Positions 26,429 to 34,781 are shown, counted from the stretch's first letter. The stretch: 64,000 nucleotides of DNA from Cytophagales bacterium (GCA_013297755.1 JAAFIH010000007.1:1-64000); one strand, 5' to 3'. Notes: generated from the letters alone by a model not told the origin. A program made the numbers and translations.

Positions 26429-27019
26429 TTATAAGATTTTAAAATATCCTTTTATACAATCTAAGTTTCTGATACAAATTTGGGTATGTGTTTTTTCCAT
26501 TATTTGAGTGCCCTCAAAAAGGGCTTTGCCTTCGTTGAACATACCCATTACAGAGTCATAGGGCTGCAAATTATTTTTTTGCCTAAAATTATGAAGTGTT
26601 TTGATTACAGCACAATCCAACTCTCTTATAATAATATCATTGTCTTTTTCATATAGTTTCTTATTTTTAGGGATAGGTAAATTAAATTTATTACATAGTT
26701 CAATTAAAGATTTATGTGCATTCTTTAATTCAATCAAACAGCTATATTCAGTAAGGTCTAGGCAATTTCCTAAATCAATTACTGCACCAACTACATCAGG
26801 TGTAGTAATTTTATTATCTTTAGTTTTGTTAGGATTTTTTGAAATCGATTGTGCAAATTCAATAGCACGGCTTGGGCTATTAAGCCAAAAATATACACCA
26901 CTTCCTAACCAATCATAACTATTTTCGCTTTTTTGTAAGTGTTGGGGAGTAGCTACTATTTTATCCACTATTGATTTATCACAACCATGATAGCCCAAAA
27001 CCAAACCTGAAATTTTCAT
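26429..27019 (-). CDS. PARP/ART-fold protein, candidate toxin or effector
   Basis: This 196-aa protein resembles the ADP-ribosyltransferase fold. GYHGCDKS provides a YHG motif (His11). SENSYDWLGSGVYFW provides the G-x-G-[IV]-Y-F motif (Tyr43), followed by SRAIEFA, which matches the H-Y pair of PARP-like enzymes. A later segment, DCAVIKTLHNFR, DSVMGMFNEGKALFEG and THTQICIRN, is conserved in similar bacterial proteins that I remember only as hypothetical. The third acidic residue cannot be assigned with confidence. Its ATG overlaps the stop of the 65-aa gene (TAATG), and the 385-aa gene follows by 11 bp. NAD-dependent modification is inferred. Confidence 0.7.
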   Translation of the reverse strand: MKISGLVLGYHGCDKSIVDKIVATPQHLQKSENSYDWLGSGVYFWLNSPSRAIEFAQSISKNPNKTKDNKITTPDVVGAVIDLGNCLDLTEYSCLIELKNAHKSLIELCNKFNLPIPKNKKLYEKDNDIIIRELDCAVIKTLHNFRQKNNLQPYDSVMGMFNEGKALFEGTQIMEKTHTQICIRNLDCIKGYFKIL

Positions 27020-27216
27020 TACTTCACCCCAAAAAGATTTCTATAATGAATCGTTGGTTTACCTTTTTTATCAACAATGCCAGCACTTACTAAAAACTCT
27101 AAGGCTGCTTTTGGGTTGTTTTTGATATTTTTTTCATAGTAATCTTTAATTTGGGCCAATTCTTTTTCAGCTCTTTCGCCTGGATATTTTTCTAAAACAT
27201 TTGAATACATAAACAT
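27019..27216 (-). CDS. 65-aa protein, candidate antitoxin or regulator of the ART operon
   Basis: This small acidic-basic helical protein starts MFMYSNVLEKYPGERAEKEL. A compact C-terminal segment, AALEFLVSAGIVDKKGKPTI followed by HYRNLFG, looks like a short helix-turn-strand motif. It is first in a three-gene operon and is translationally coupled to the ART-fold gene through a shared TAATG. A small upstream partner coupled to a toxic enzyme is the usual antitoxin position, but the peptide has no recognisable DNA-binding domain. A second ATG two codons in is equally possible as start. Confidence 0.65.
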   Translation of the reverse strand: MFMYSNVLEKYPGERAEKELAQIKDYYEKNIKNNPKAALEFLVSAGIVDKKGKPTIHYRNLFGVK

Positions 27217-27293
27217 TATAATTTTTATTTTGCAATTTAAAAAATTTATAAAAATTAAAAAAATTATTTTTTTTAAATCTAATATTTCAGAAT

Positions 27294-27354
27294 ATTACTA
27301 AATTATACTTTGATTTAGATTTGATTAAAGTAAATTAAAGTATAATTTAGTAAT
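27294..27354. promoter_or_regulatory. perfect 18-bp inverted repeat upstream of the ART operon
   Basis: ATTACTAAATTATACTTT (27294-27311) and AAAGTATAATTTAGTAAT (27337-27354) are exact reverse complements around a 25-bp spacer. The element lies 78 bp upstream of the 65-aa gene and could be an operator for autoregulation, or a cruciform/terminator. The rest of 27217-27542 holds no gene. Two further small hairpins occur at 27379-27397 (CTTTTCCC/GGGGAAAG) and 27426-27455 (AAAGTTAAA/TTTAACTTT), the latter possibly ending the transketolase transcript. Confidence 0.6.
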
Positions 27355-27542
27355 TTATTTACTCAAAATTTCTTATTTCTTTTCCCAGAGGGGAAAGCAA
27401 TCAGATAGGAATTTTAATAAATTATAAAGTTAAATTCATCAATGACTTTAACTTTAATTCAAACCAAATTACCCAAACCTATTCTTTTTAATCTTTTTTA
27501 TAGGAACTAACAAATTATTTGTTTCTTACCAAAACTATTAAA

Positions 27543-28382
27543 TCAATAATCGCCCAATGTCTCCTCTAATTGAGCCAAAGCAATATCTTTTTGCTCATCG
27601 TTTGGTGCATTTCCATGCCATTTGTGGGTGTGCATCATAAAATCTACGCCCATGCCCATTTCAGTTTTCATCATTATGGCAGTAGGTTTACCAGTACCTT
27701 TTTGTTTTTGAGCTTCAAGTATAGTTTTTTCTAATGCCTCAAAATCATTACCATTACAACTTAACACATTCCAACCAAAGGCTGCATATTTTTTGCCCAA
27801 ATCTAGCAGAGAAAGTACTTTATCTGTGCTTCCGTCAATTTGCTGTCCATTGACATCTACAAAGGCTATCAAATTATCAATTTTATTGTGTGGTGCAAAC
27901 ATGGCTGCTTCCCATACTTGGCCTTCTTGTTGTTCGCCATCGCCCATGAGGCAATAAACAAATCTATCGTCATTGTTCAATTTCTTAGCTATGGCTGTAC
28001 CAATGGCTACCGAAAGTCCCTGACCCAGCGAGCCAGATGCCATACGAATACCCTCCAAATGCTCGTGTGGTGTAGGATGCCCTTGCAACCTTGAATTTAT
28101 TTTGCGATGTGTGCCCAATTCGTTGATCGAAAAATAACCATATCTAGCCAAAGTACTGTAAAATACAGCCGAAATATGTCCATTTGAAAGATAAAAAACA
28201 TCTTCACCTATGGCATCCATATTAAAATATTTATTGTGTTTCATTACTTTAAAATATAATAAAACGAATAAATCAGCACAGCCCAGTGCACCTCCTGGGT
28301 GTCCACCTTTGGCACCATGCACCATTCTGATTATATCTCTACGTACTTGCGAAGCTACTTTTTGAAGCTCAATTGTTGTCAT
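27543..28382 (-). CDS. transketolase, N-terminal (TPP-binding) subunit
   Basis: This 279-aa protein covers the pyrophosphate domain of transketolase, which moves two-carbon units in the pentose phosphate pathway with TPP. The N-terminus runs from RRDIIRMVHGAKGGHPGGAL through LSNGHISAVFY. The TPP motif is GDGEQQEGQVWEA with Asn/Gly further on in DVNGQQIDG. In split transketolases a second gene encodes the pyrimidine and C-terminal domains, usually directly downstream. Here the downstream side holds the ART operon, so the partner must lie elsewhere or be missing. It follows the RNase G gene on the same strand after a hairpin. Confidence 0.93.
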   Translation of the reverse strand: MTTIELQKVASQVRRDIIRMVHGAKGGHPGGALGCADLFVLLYFKVMKHNKYFNMDAIGEDVFYLSNGHISAVFYSTLARYGYFSINELGTHRKINSRLQGHPTPHEHLEGIRMASGSLGQGLSVAIGTAIAKKLNNDDRFVYCLMGDGEQQEGQVWEAAMFAPHNKIDNLIAFVDVNGQQIDGSTDKVLSLLDLGKKYAAFGWNVLSCNGNDFEALEKTILEAQKQKGTGKPTAIMMKTEMGMGVDFMMHTHKWHGNAPNDEQKDIALAQLEETLGDY

Positions 28383-28412
28383 TTTTATTTTTTTGTATGT
28401 GAATGTTTAAAA

Positions 28413-28443
28413 TATTTCCTCAAAAATTTGATTTGAGGAAATA
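28413..28443 (-). terminator. hairpin between the RNase G and transketolase genes
   Basis: A perfect 12-bp stem, TATTTCCTCAAA / TTTGAGGAAATA, with a 7-nt loop lies four bases past the RNase G stop on the minus strand. The following T-run is short (TTTTAAA), so it may be a weak terminator or processing site. Confidence 0.55.
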
Positions 28444-28446
28444 GGA

Positions 28447-30048
28447 TTATTCTGTTACTGTTAAAATTTCTCTTATGTCCTCTTCCTCTTCTTTTTTGTT
28501 GCCCAAGTCGATTTCGTCAAATTTATTTCTAAATCTATATTCTATAATCCCAAGTGCAGTATTTTTTTCTAACTTAACCCAAGTTTTATATTTCAAAAAC
28601 CAATTAAAACGCTTAGAAATAAGCCCTGTTGTATAGTGAGCATACACAAATGGATGCAGCTCTATGGTAAGATTTTTTTCGTTTTGCTTGGTAATCAAAT
28701 GATCCAATTTGTTTTCTATCTCGTCTGTTACAAGTACACTTGCCGTTATTTTGCCTGTACCATTGCACGATGGGCATACTTCAGAAGTAGTAATATTGAG
28801 CTGAGGTCTTACACGTTGGCGTGTAATTTGCATAATACCAAATTTTGATAATGGCAAAATGGTATATTTGGCCCTATCGCCTTCCATTTCGGCTTTCATG
28901 CGATTAAACAAAATAACCCTGTTATCTTGCTCTTTCATATCGATAAAATCGATGACAATAATTCCACCCAAATCGCGTAATCTTACTTGTCGAGCCACCT
29001 CTTTGGCCGATTCTAGGTTTACGTTTAAAGCCGTTTTTTCTTGGTCAGATTCTTGGTTTGATTTATTGCCAGAGTTTACATCCACTACATGCATGGCTTC
29101 TGTGTGTTCTATTATCAAGTATCCACCGCCAGGTAAACTCACAGTACGCCCAAAAAGTGCCTTTAGCTGTCGCTCTATGCCTGTTTGTTCAAACATTTTT
29201 TCTTTACCCGAAAATAGTTTTACTATTTTTTCTTTATCAGGGGCAATTGATTTGATGTATGTTTTGGTTTCGTCATAAAAAGCTTTGTCATCAATAGTTA
29301 TGCTGTCAAACGATTCGTTGAGCATATCTCTGAGGATAGATGCTGTACGATCCATTTCGCTAATGATAACGTCTTTGGATTTGGCAGTTTTTAATTTTGT
29401 AAAACCATCTTCCCATTTTTTGACCAAATTTTTCAAATCTCTGTCCAATTCGGCCACTTCTTTGCCTTCGGCCACAGTGCGAATGATGACACTAAAATTT
29501 TCTAATTTGATAGAAGTAATGAGGCGTTGCAAACGCTGACGCTCTTCTCTAGAGGCTATTTTTTTGGATACATTGATAGAATCTGAAAAAGGCACAAGCA
29601 CCAAATAGCGACCTGCAATTGAAATTTCGCAGGATAATCTGGGACCTTTGGTCGAGATTGGTTCTTTTACAACTTGAACCAATATTTGCTGACCTTTGGT
29701 AAGAACTTTATCTATTTTTCCGCCTTTGTCAATTTCGGGTTCTATTTTAAAACCAGTTAGTTTGTGCGATTGTTGTTGTTTTGATAGAACATTTTTGGTG
29801 TAGGTGTTCAACGACCTAATGTTAGGCCCCAAATCATGGTAATGTAGAAAGGCATCTTTTTCGTAGCCAATATCCACAAAAGCAGCGTTCAATCCTGGAA
29901 CTACTTTTGTAACAGTGCCTAAATATATATCGCCCACATTGAATTTGTCGCCACTTCCTTCGAGATGGTATTCAACAAGGCGTTTTTCTTGCAATAATGC
30001 TATTCTATTACCATTTGGAGTACTATTAATAAATAACTCGTTATTCAT
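28447..30048 (-). CDS. rng: ribonuclease G/E family endoribonuclease
   Basis: This 533-aa endoribonuclease is of the RNase E/G family, acting in rRNA maturation and mRNA turnover. The N-terminal S1 domain includes GDIYLGTVTKVVPGLNAAFV and DIGYEKDAFLHYHDL. The catalytic region has VVDVNSGNKS and GGIIVIDFIDMKEQDN, with the metal-binding aspartates. The zinc-link is CPSCNGTGK. There is no long scaffolding tail, so it is RNase G-like in size. A gene for a 29-aa ribosomal protein lies upstream on the same strand, separated by a terminator. Confidence 0.95.
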   Translation of the reverse strand: MNNELFINSTPNGNRIALLQEKRLVEYHLEGSGDKFNVGDIYLGTVTKVVPGLNAAFVDIGYEKDAFLHYHDLGPNIRSLNTYTKNVLSKQQQSHKLTGFKIEPEIDKGGKIDKVLTKGQQILVQVVKEPISTKGPRLSCEISIAGRYLVLVPFSDSINVSKKIASREERQRLQRLITSIKLENFSVIIRTVAEGKEVAELDRDLKNLVKKWEDGFTKLKTAKSKDVIISEMDRTASILRDMLNESFDSITIDDKAFYDETKTYIKSIAPDKEKIVKLFSGKEKMFEQTGIERQLKALFGRTVSLPGGGYLIIEHTEAMHVVDVNSGNKSNQESDQEKTALNVNLESAKEVARQVRLRDLGGIIVIDFIDMKEQDNRVILFNRMKAEMEGDRAKYTILPLSKFGIMQITRQRVRPQLNITTSEVCPSCNGTGKITASVLVTDEIENKLDHLITKQNEKNLTIELHPFVYAHYTTGLISKRFNWFLKYKTWVKLEKNTALGIIEYRFRNKFDEIDLGNKKEEEEDIREILTVTE

Positions 30049-30124
30049 TGAAGTAAATGGTTTTTGAGATGAAAGTAAAATCTTTTTTTAGATACAAAAA
30101 AATCATATCTAAATAAATAACAAA

Positions 30125-30158
30125 ACCATCATTAAAAATATGTTTTTTTAATGATGGT
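30125..30158 (-). terminator. terminator downstream of the 29-aa basic protein gene
   Basis: ACCATCATTAAAAA pairs with TTTTTTAATGATGGT around a short loop. It sits about 33 bp past the stop of the small minus-strand gene and before the RNase G start. A and T runs on both sides would allow use in either direction. Confidence 0.7.
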
Positions 30159-30190
30159 AAGTATTAGTCAAATAAGTAAGAATAGCAAAA

Positions 30191-30280
30191 CTATTTTTTC
30201 TTATGACGATTTTTTCTCAATCGTTTTTTTCTCTTGTGAGTAGATATTTTATGACGTTTTCTTTTTTTACCGCAAGGCAT
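30191..30280 (-). CDS. 29-aa basic ribosome-associated protein (AURKAIP1/COX24-like, mS38-type)
   Basis: A tiny open frame reads MPCGKKRKRHKIST and continues HKRKKRLRKNRHKKK, ending TAG. About two thirds of the residues are Lys, Arg or His. This sequence is nearly invariant in Bacteroidota and is annotated there as an AURKAIP1/COX24-domain protein, related to the mitochondrial small-subunit protein mS38, so a role in the 30S ribosome is expected. The start is the only ATG available. A clean hairpin terminator follows. Confidence 0.88.
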   Translation of the reverse strand: MPCGKKRKRHKISTHKRKKRLRKNRHKKK

Positions 30281-30327
30281 AATTGTAAGATTTTAAAGAT
30301 GAATAAATAATTTAAAGTAATATATAA

Positions 30328-31146
30328 CTAATCTATGGAAGATAAAGTGTTTTTGCAGTCGGCAACCAATAGCAAATCAGAGGCATTTTGAATAATATCT
30401 AATAAGATATTTTTGGCTTCTTGTTTTTTCTTGGTTTCTAATAGCGAAAGAGCTAGATAATATTTTGCATTCCAATTTTTGGTATTGGCCTCGGCCAATG
30501 TTTTAAAACGAGCTACTGCTTTGTCGTATTGCCCAGATTGCATGGCCAACAGACCTAAATTAAACTGTGCTTGTACGTTTTTGGGAGCTATTACCAATAT
30601 TTTTCGTAGCTCCATGATTGCTTGCATGGGCGTATTGCTCACTACATAAGTCATGGCCATATTGTTACGAACTTGTAAATTGGTAGAATCGTTTTTGAGA
30701 TACGAAGTATAATATTCTCTTGCTTTTTCGGCATATATGCCCGATTGTGAGGGTTCAGCTACAGATGAATATACTTGAAAATATATATCACCAGCTGTCT
30801 TCAAACACTCGAAATTACCACGATGAGAAAGAACTAATTTATCAGCATATATGGCTGCACTATCAAAATAAGATAGCGAAACAAACTTTTTTGCTAATGA
30901 ATCTGCAAAATTAATAGAATTTTTTAAATCCACTGCATTATTATACAAATTTCTTAGTGATGCTATAATTTTGACATCTTTTTCTGAAATAGATTTTGTA
31001 CTCAAGAGCTGTTCTTTGGGAACTTGAGTTTCTTTAGACCCTAATTTTTGCTTATCTGATTTATTTATGATCGCTTTGGGTAAATTGTAGATGGCCACCA
31101 CTGCTACCACTGCTACTATTACTGCTACAATTTGAGATTTTTGCAT
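30328..31146 (-). CDS. membrane-anchored TPR protein
   Basis: This 272-aa protein has an N-terminal transmembrane anchor (about residues 5-22, VAVIVAVVAVVAIY). The rest is likely on the outer face of the inner membrane. Three to four tetratricopeptide repeats are visible, for example NLQVRNNMAMTYVVSNTPMQ, NVQAQFNLGLLAMQSGQYDK and NWNAKYYLALSLLETKKKQE. TPR proteins mediate protein-protein contacts; the partner is unknown. It is upstream of the small ribosomal protein gene on the same strand, with about 47 bp between, and may be co-transcribed with it. Confidence 0.85.
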   Translation of the reverse strand: MQKSQIVAVIVAVVAVVAIYNLPKAIINKSDKQKLGSKETQVPKEQLLSTKSISEKDVKIIASLRNLYNNAVDLKNSINFADSLAKKFVSLSYFDSAAIYADKLVLSHRGNFECLKTAGDIYFQVYSSVAEPSQSGIYAEKAREYYTSYLKNDSTNLQVRNNMAMTYVVSNTPMQAIMELRKILVIAPKNVQAQFNLGLLAMQSGQYDKAVARFKTLAEANTKNWNAKYYLALSLLETKKKQEAKNILLDIIQNASDLLLVADCKNTLSSID

Positions 31147-31447
31147 TTTTTTAGTTTTTTCAAAGTTCTATGTTTTTTATCACATTCAAAGTAAGTTTAA
31201 ATTATTTAATAAATACATAAAAAAGATTAAATCCATAATTTAGTTTTTAAATGGCATTATTTTAAATCCATTTTTTAATAAAAAAGTTTTGTTTTAAGGA
31301 AATTTGATACTCAGAAAGATATTATAATAGGCAGGATATAAGTCGCAAATGCAACTTTTTGTTTTAAAATTTCTAAACGATTTTGATGTTTTTATAAAAA
31401 CTAAAAAGTATTAGAATTGCTGTTGTTTTGTACATCAACTTATATTG
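31147..31447 (-). other. non-coding gap upstream of the TPR gene
   Basis: About 300 bp of AT-rich DNA with no reading frame, repeat or clear terminator. It separates housekeeping genes from the defence island that starts at 31448. Confidence 0.5.
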
Positions 31448-31810
31448 TTAAACTGTTATTTTTGATTTTTGAGAATGTTTTAAGTTGTCAGTTGAACTAT
31501 TTTTTGGTAATTGAATTTCACTTTTACTTTCTGCAACTTTTACTTTGTTTAAAAATAAGTGCTTTTTTACAAAATCCTTAGCTTCTTTTTCGGTATTAAA
31601 CACAAAATCATGCCCAGTGAATGGGTTGTCATCGCCACCTTTGGGAGAAATGCCAATTTGAGTGTCAGTGAATTGCAATGTCATCAAATAATCTTCAAAA
31701 TCATAAACATCCATAAAAACAGAACCTTTGGTAAAATCTTCTTTTGTTCTCAATTTATGGGTATTAAAAAATCTTTTAAGAATATGATATTTTTCTATTT
31801 TATCTTTCAT
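31448..31810 (-). CDS. 120-aa protein of unknown function, last gene of the methyltransferase/HEPN operon
   Basis: I do not recognise this protein. The first ~85 residues look like a compact alpha/beta domain containing YDFEDYLMTLQF, GISPKGGDDNPFTG and FNTEKEAKDFVKKHLF. The last ~30 residues are a polar Ser/Lys/Asn tail. It starts 21 bp after the HEPN gene on the same strand, so it is very probably the fourth gene of that operon. It could be a specificity, antitoxin or accessory component; nothing in the sequence decides this. Confidence 0.6.
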   Translation of the reverse strand: MKDKIEKYHILKRFFNTHKLRTKEDFTKGSVFMDVYDFEDYLMTLQFTDTQIGISPKGGDDNPFTGHDFVFNTEKEAKDFVKKHLFLNKVKVAESKSEIQLPKNSSTDNLKHSQKSKITV

Positions 31811-31831
31811 GAATACATCTATTGAGTTGTA

Positions 31832-32545
31832 CTAATTTTTATAGGATTGGTTTTTGATATAAGTTTCAACAGAAGTTATAAATTCAGATATATGTTCAAT
31901 TGTAAAATTCTTATAGTGAACTAAACCAAATTTAATTATTTTCTCCTCATCATTTACTAATTTTATTTCTCCAAAATAACTTAAATCCTTACCAATTTGC
32001 CCAAATGAAAATTTGCCATGAGCTAAATCATTTCTTTTGTTTTTTATTGAAACTAAGGCTTCACCATTCGGAAAATCTTTGTAATTTAATTCTTGAAAAT
32101 CTAAGCCTAACTCAATAGATAATTGCCTAATTTTTTGAGGTGTTATAGTTCCTCCGTAGTCAATTTTATTTATTAATAAATTAATAGGAAATTTATTAAT
32201 AATTTCTTCTACAAATTCAAAACTTTTTTGAGCTATATTTTGGTTAGTTAATTCCTCTTGATTTTTGAATTTAGTTTTAAGCCAAAACTTTTTTAGTTGA
32301 GGAGTAATGTTTTCATATTTTATTTTATGATGCTTTAATTCTTCAAAAATTTCTAAAATTGAATTATAAACAGATGATTCAATTATATTATAAAGCAAAA
32401 GAAATCCATTTGCTTTTAAAATTTTAACTAGTTCTTCATCAATTATCTGAGAACTACTTTTATAATCGAACATTTCTATTTTTTCTAAAAATGTAAAATA
32501 TCGATTTATTTCTTCAAACCTTAAATTGAACTCTTCTCTAATCAT
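31832..32545 (-). CDS. MAE_28990/MAE_18760-like HEPN-domain predicted RNase
   Basis: This 237-aa helical protein begins MIREEFNLRFEEINRYFTFL, with KILKANGFLLLYNIIESSVY further on, the conserved features of this HEPN subfamily. The catalytic R-x4-H motif is RNDLAHG (Arg170, His175). HEPN proteins of this type are predicted metal-independent ribonucleases in defence systems, often encoded beside restriction-modification genes. Here it sits between a DUF262 gene (6 bp upstream) and a small unknown gene (21 bp downstream), behind a C5 methyltransferase. RNA cleavage upon infection is inferred from family knowledge. Confidence 0.85.
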   Translation of the reverse strand: MIREEFNLRFEEINRYFTFLEKIEMFDYKSSSQIIDEELVKILKANGFLLLYNIIESSVYNSILEIFEELKHHKIKYENITPQLKKFWLKTKFKNQEELTNQNIAQKSFEFVEEIINKFPINLLINKIDYGGTITPQKIRQLSIELGLDFQELNYKDFPNGEALVSIKNKRNDLAHGKFSFGQIGKDLSYFGEIKLVNDEEKIIKFGLVHYKNFTIEHISEFITSVETYIKNQSYKN

Positions 32546-32551
32546 TTTAAT

Positions 32552-33649
32552 TTATTTTTTGAAATGAAGATTATTTACATTTATTTTACCAAGCAAACAA
32601 TCTCTTACAAATTCTATTCTGCCTACCAATTTACTTTTGTTATTGGCAGCATCTGATGTCGTATGTTTTCTAAATTCTTCAGAATCTATCCAGTCATTGT
32701 AATTAGGAGTTAATTTGGGGTTTTCTTTTAAAGCAAGATTTGTACCTACGGTGATTGCCTCAAAACGAACTCTAGGAATTGAATTTGATGTTGTAGTCTT
32801 TTTTATACCATTTGGTAAGTAAATTTTAATAAAATTAAAAGTATTTTCAAACTCTGATTGTTTTTGACTTAAATTAAAACTATCTTTTCCTTTTTTTGAA
32901 ATATACCTATCAATAAAATGCCTTACTGAGTGTTCAAACTTTTTATAATCCTCTGAATAAGCAAAAAAACGAGTTAGTAGCTCTTCTTTTTCTCCACGCA
33001 ACTTGTCGTCAGATTTTTCAGACATAAATAATTCATTAAACAATGGAGTTTCAACAGTCTTTAAAACAAATTGATAAAATTTATTTTTTGCAAAAGCTCC
33101 TTTTCTTATTTCAGCTGGCGTTAGATTTAAACTTCCAGTATTTATTCGACTAAAAATTTCAGCATAAACCCCTTCATCAGCACCTTCTAATATTACATAA
33201 TATCTAATCCCGAGTGCATTAAATTTTCTTTGCCTTGTATGATGAAAATCAGAAAATACTAGCCCATTTAAAGTGTCTAATAACTCTAGGTCTTTCAAAA
33301 TTAATTTGTCATTTACAAAATCATATAATGTTGAAAGCCTCTGAACCCCATCAATTAGTTCCATGTTAGCAAACTCGTCTTTCAAAACAACAAATAATGG
33401 AGGCATAGGAACACCTAAAAATAAAGATTCTATGTATTTGCTTTGTTTTGTCAAATCCCAAACATGTTTTCTTTGAAAATCTGGAATATAAATTGAAGCT
33501 GTAGTATCATTAGAATTTATGTATTGCTTGTCTTTTACAAACTTTTTCAACAAATCGGAAACTTCTAATTCACGTAAATTGTAATCATACTCTTTTTCAA
33601 AAGCCCTAATTTGCTTTTCTATCTCTTCTAAATTTAGTTCCTTACCCAT
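32552..33649 (-). CDS. DUF262-domain protein (GmrS/ParB-like NTPase-nuclease)
   Basis: This 365-aa protein has the DUF262 hallmark DGVQRLSTL (Asp100 onward) after IPDFQRKHVWD and FLGVPMPPLFV. A second conserved block, FSRINTGSLNLTPAEIRKGA, is also diagnostic. DUF262 is the N-terminal domain of GmrSD-type modification-dependent restriction enzymes and occurs in many defence operons, where it is thought to hydrolyse nucleotides and couple sensing to cleavage. The start at 33649 (MGKELNLEE) is preferred; the upstream ATG at 33673 would overlap the methyltransferase gene by 20 bp. With the methyltransferase and HEPN genes it probably forms one system. Confidence 0.9.
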   Translation of the reverse strand: MGKELNLEEIEKQIRAFEKEYDYNLRELEVSDLLKKFVKDKQYINSNDTTASIYIPDFQRKHVWDLTKQSKYIESLFLGVPMPPLFVVLKDEFANMELIDGVQRLSTLYDFVNDKLILKDLELLDTLNGLVFSDFHHTRQRKFNALGIRYYVILEGADEGVYAEIFSRINTGSLNLTPAEIRKGAFAKNKFYQFVLKTVETPLFNELFMSEKSDDKLRGEKEELLTRFFAYSEDYKKFEHSVRHFIDRYISKKGKDSFNLSQKQSEFENTFNFIKIYLPNGIKKTTTSNSIPRVRFEAITVGTNLALKENPKLTPNYNDWIDSEEFRKHTTSDAANNKSKLVGRIEFVRDCLLGKINVNNLHFKK

Positions 33650-33653
33650 TGTT

Positions 33654-34709
33654 TTATAATTTAATGTTTTCAATTAAATGCTCTTTAATGCTTTGTGCTA
33701 CAACTTGACCTAATTTCACAGGCACTGCATTTCCTATTTGTCTAGCAATTACTGTTGTATTCATCATTTTTAAATCCTCAGCAAATTGATAATTAATCGG
33801 AAAAGTTTGAAATAATGCAGCTTCTCTTAATGAAATGGCCCTATCTTGCTCTGGATGCCCAAATCTGCCATTTCCATATCCAATGCAATGGGTTGTCATC
33901 GTTGGGGATGGTTTATCCCAAACCATTCGTCCATACACACTTGGGTAAGATTTTCCACTTGCTTTTTTATGGCAGGCTAATTTTAAATTTTCGTCCCAAT
34001 TATTCCAACTTCCACCATAAGGTGTAGCTTGTATTCTTTTTTTATTAAGTGGAGTTAATTTTCTACAATAATGAAAAGCATCTTTTTTGTCTTTTTCTCC
34101 ATCGTTAATTTTAGGTAAATGGCCAATGGTATCATTTACAGTAACAAAATTTTCTTTTGAATGTGTTTTTGGAATTAATTTTATTTCGCCAAGTTTAGAA
34201 GCTAGTAAAATTAAACGATTCCTATTTTGAGGTATGCCATATTCAGGACATTTTACAACTTCGTAATTTACATGGTAACCTAATTTTTTAAGGCTTAATA
34301 TAAAATCTTCAAATACAGGAGCTTTTTTAAAATTAAGCAATTGTGCTACATTTTCCATAGAAACAATATCAGGTTTTGATTCTTTTATTATTCTCGAAAA
34401 TTCGTATAAAAGTGTCCATTTATTACTTTCCTTTTCTTTGTCTTTAAACATATAAGAAGAGAAATTTTGGCATGGTGCACATCCAACCAATATTTTAATT
34501 TTAGAATTATCAAATATAAAATCTAAGTCTTCCTTTGTGATTTCTTTTACATCTTTTGAATAAAAATTGGAGTTATTGTTACGCTCAAAGGCAAATTTAC
34601 ATGAATTATCAAGATCAAACCCACCAGCAATATCAAAACCTTCGAGTTTAAAACCATGGGCTAACCCACCAATACCACAAAATAAATCTATAACTTTACA
34701 ATCTTTCAT
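33654..34709 (-). CDS. DNA (cytosine-5) methyltransferase
   Basis: This 351-aa enzyme carries the complete C5-methyltransferase motif set: motif I VIDLFCGIGGLAHGF (from residue 6), motif IV GCAPCQNFS with catalytic Cys80, motif VI SMENVAQLL, motif VIII QNRNRLILLA, and motif X RQIGNAVPVKLG. It should methylate cytosine in a specific DNA site and so mark self DNA. The start at 34709 (MKDCKV) fits the family better than the upstream ATG at 34724. It is the first gene of an operon with DUF262 and HEPN genes and no classical restriction endonuclease, so those two may supply the restrictive activity. Confidence 0.94.
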   Translation of the reverse strand: MKDCKVIDLFCGIGGLAHGFKLEGFDIAGGFDLDNSCKFAFERNNNSNFYSKDVKEITKEDLDFIFDNSKIKILVGCAPCQNFSSYMFKDKEKESNKWTLLYEFSRIIKESKPDIVSMENVAQLLNFKKAPVFEDFILSLKKLGYHVNYEVVKCPEYGIPQNRNRLILLASKLGEIKLIPKTHSKENFVTVNDTIGHLPKINDGEKDKKDAFHYCRKLTPLNKKRIQATPYGGSWNNWDENLKLACHKKASGKSYPSVYGRMVWDKPSPTMTTHCIGYGNGRFGHPEQDRAISLREAALFQTFPINYQFAEDLKMMNTTVIARQIGNAVPVKLGQVVAQSIKEHLIENIKL

Positions 34710-34740
34710 AAACATAAATATCAATAATTATTTTTTGATT

Positions 34741-34781
34741 TTCAAATCCCTACCTCACATTTATCCACAATTATTTCAATT
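34741..34781 (-). repeat. degenerate copy (C) of the aspS 3' end
   Basis: CCTACCTCACATTTATCC (from 34749) and the following ATTTCAATT match the aspS end at 37415-37450 with several substitutions. It also shares the flank CAAATCC with copy B at 36017, which the intact gene lacks. It lies just upstream of the methyltransferase gene, between two accessory blocks. Weaker than copy B. Confidence 0.5.
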
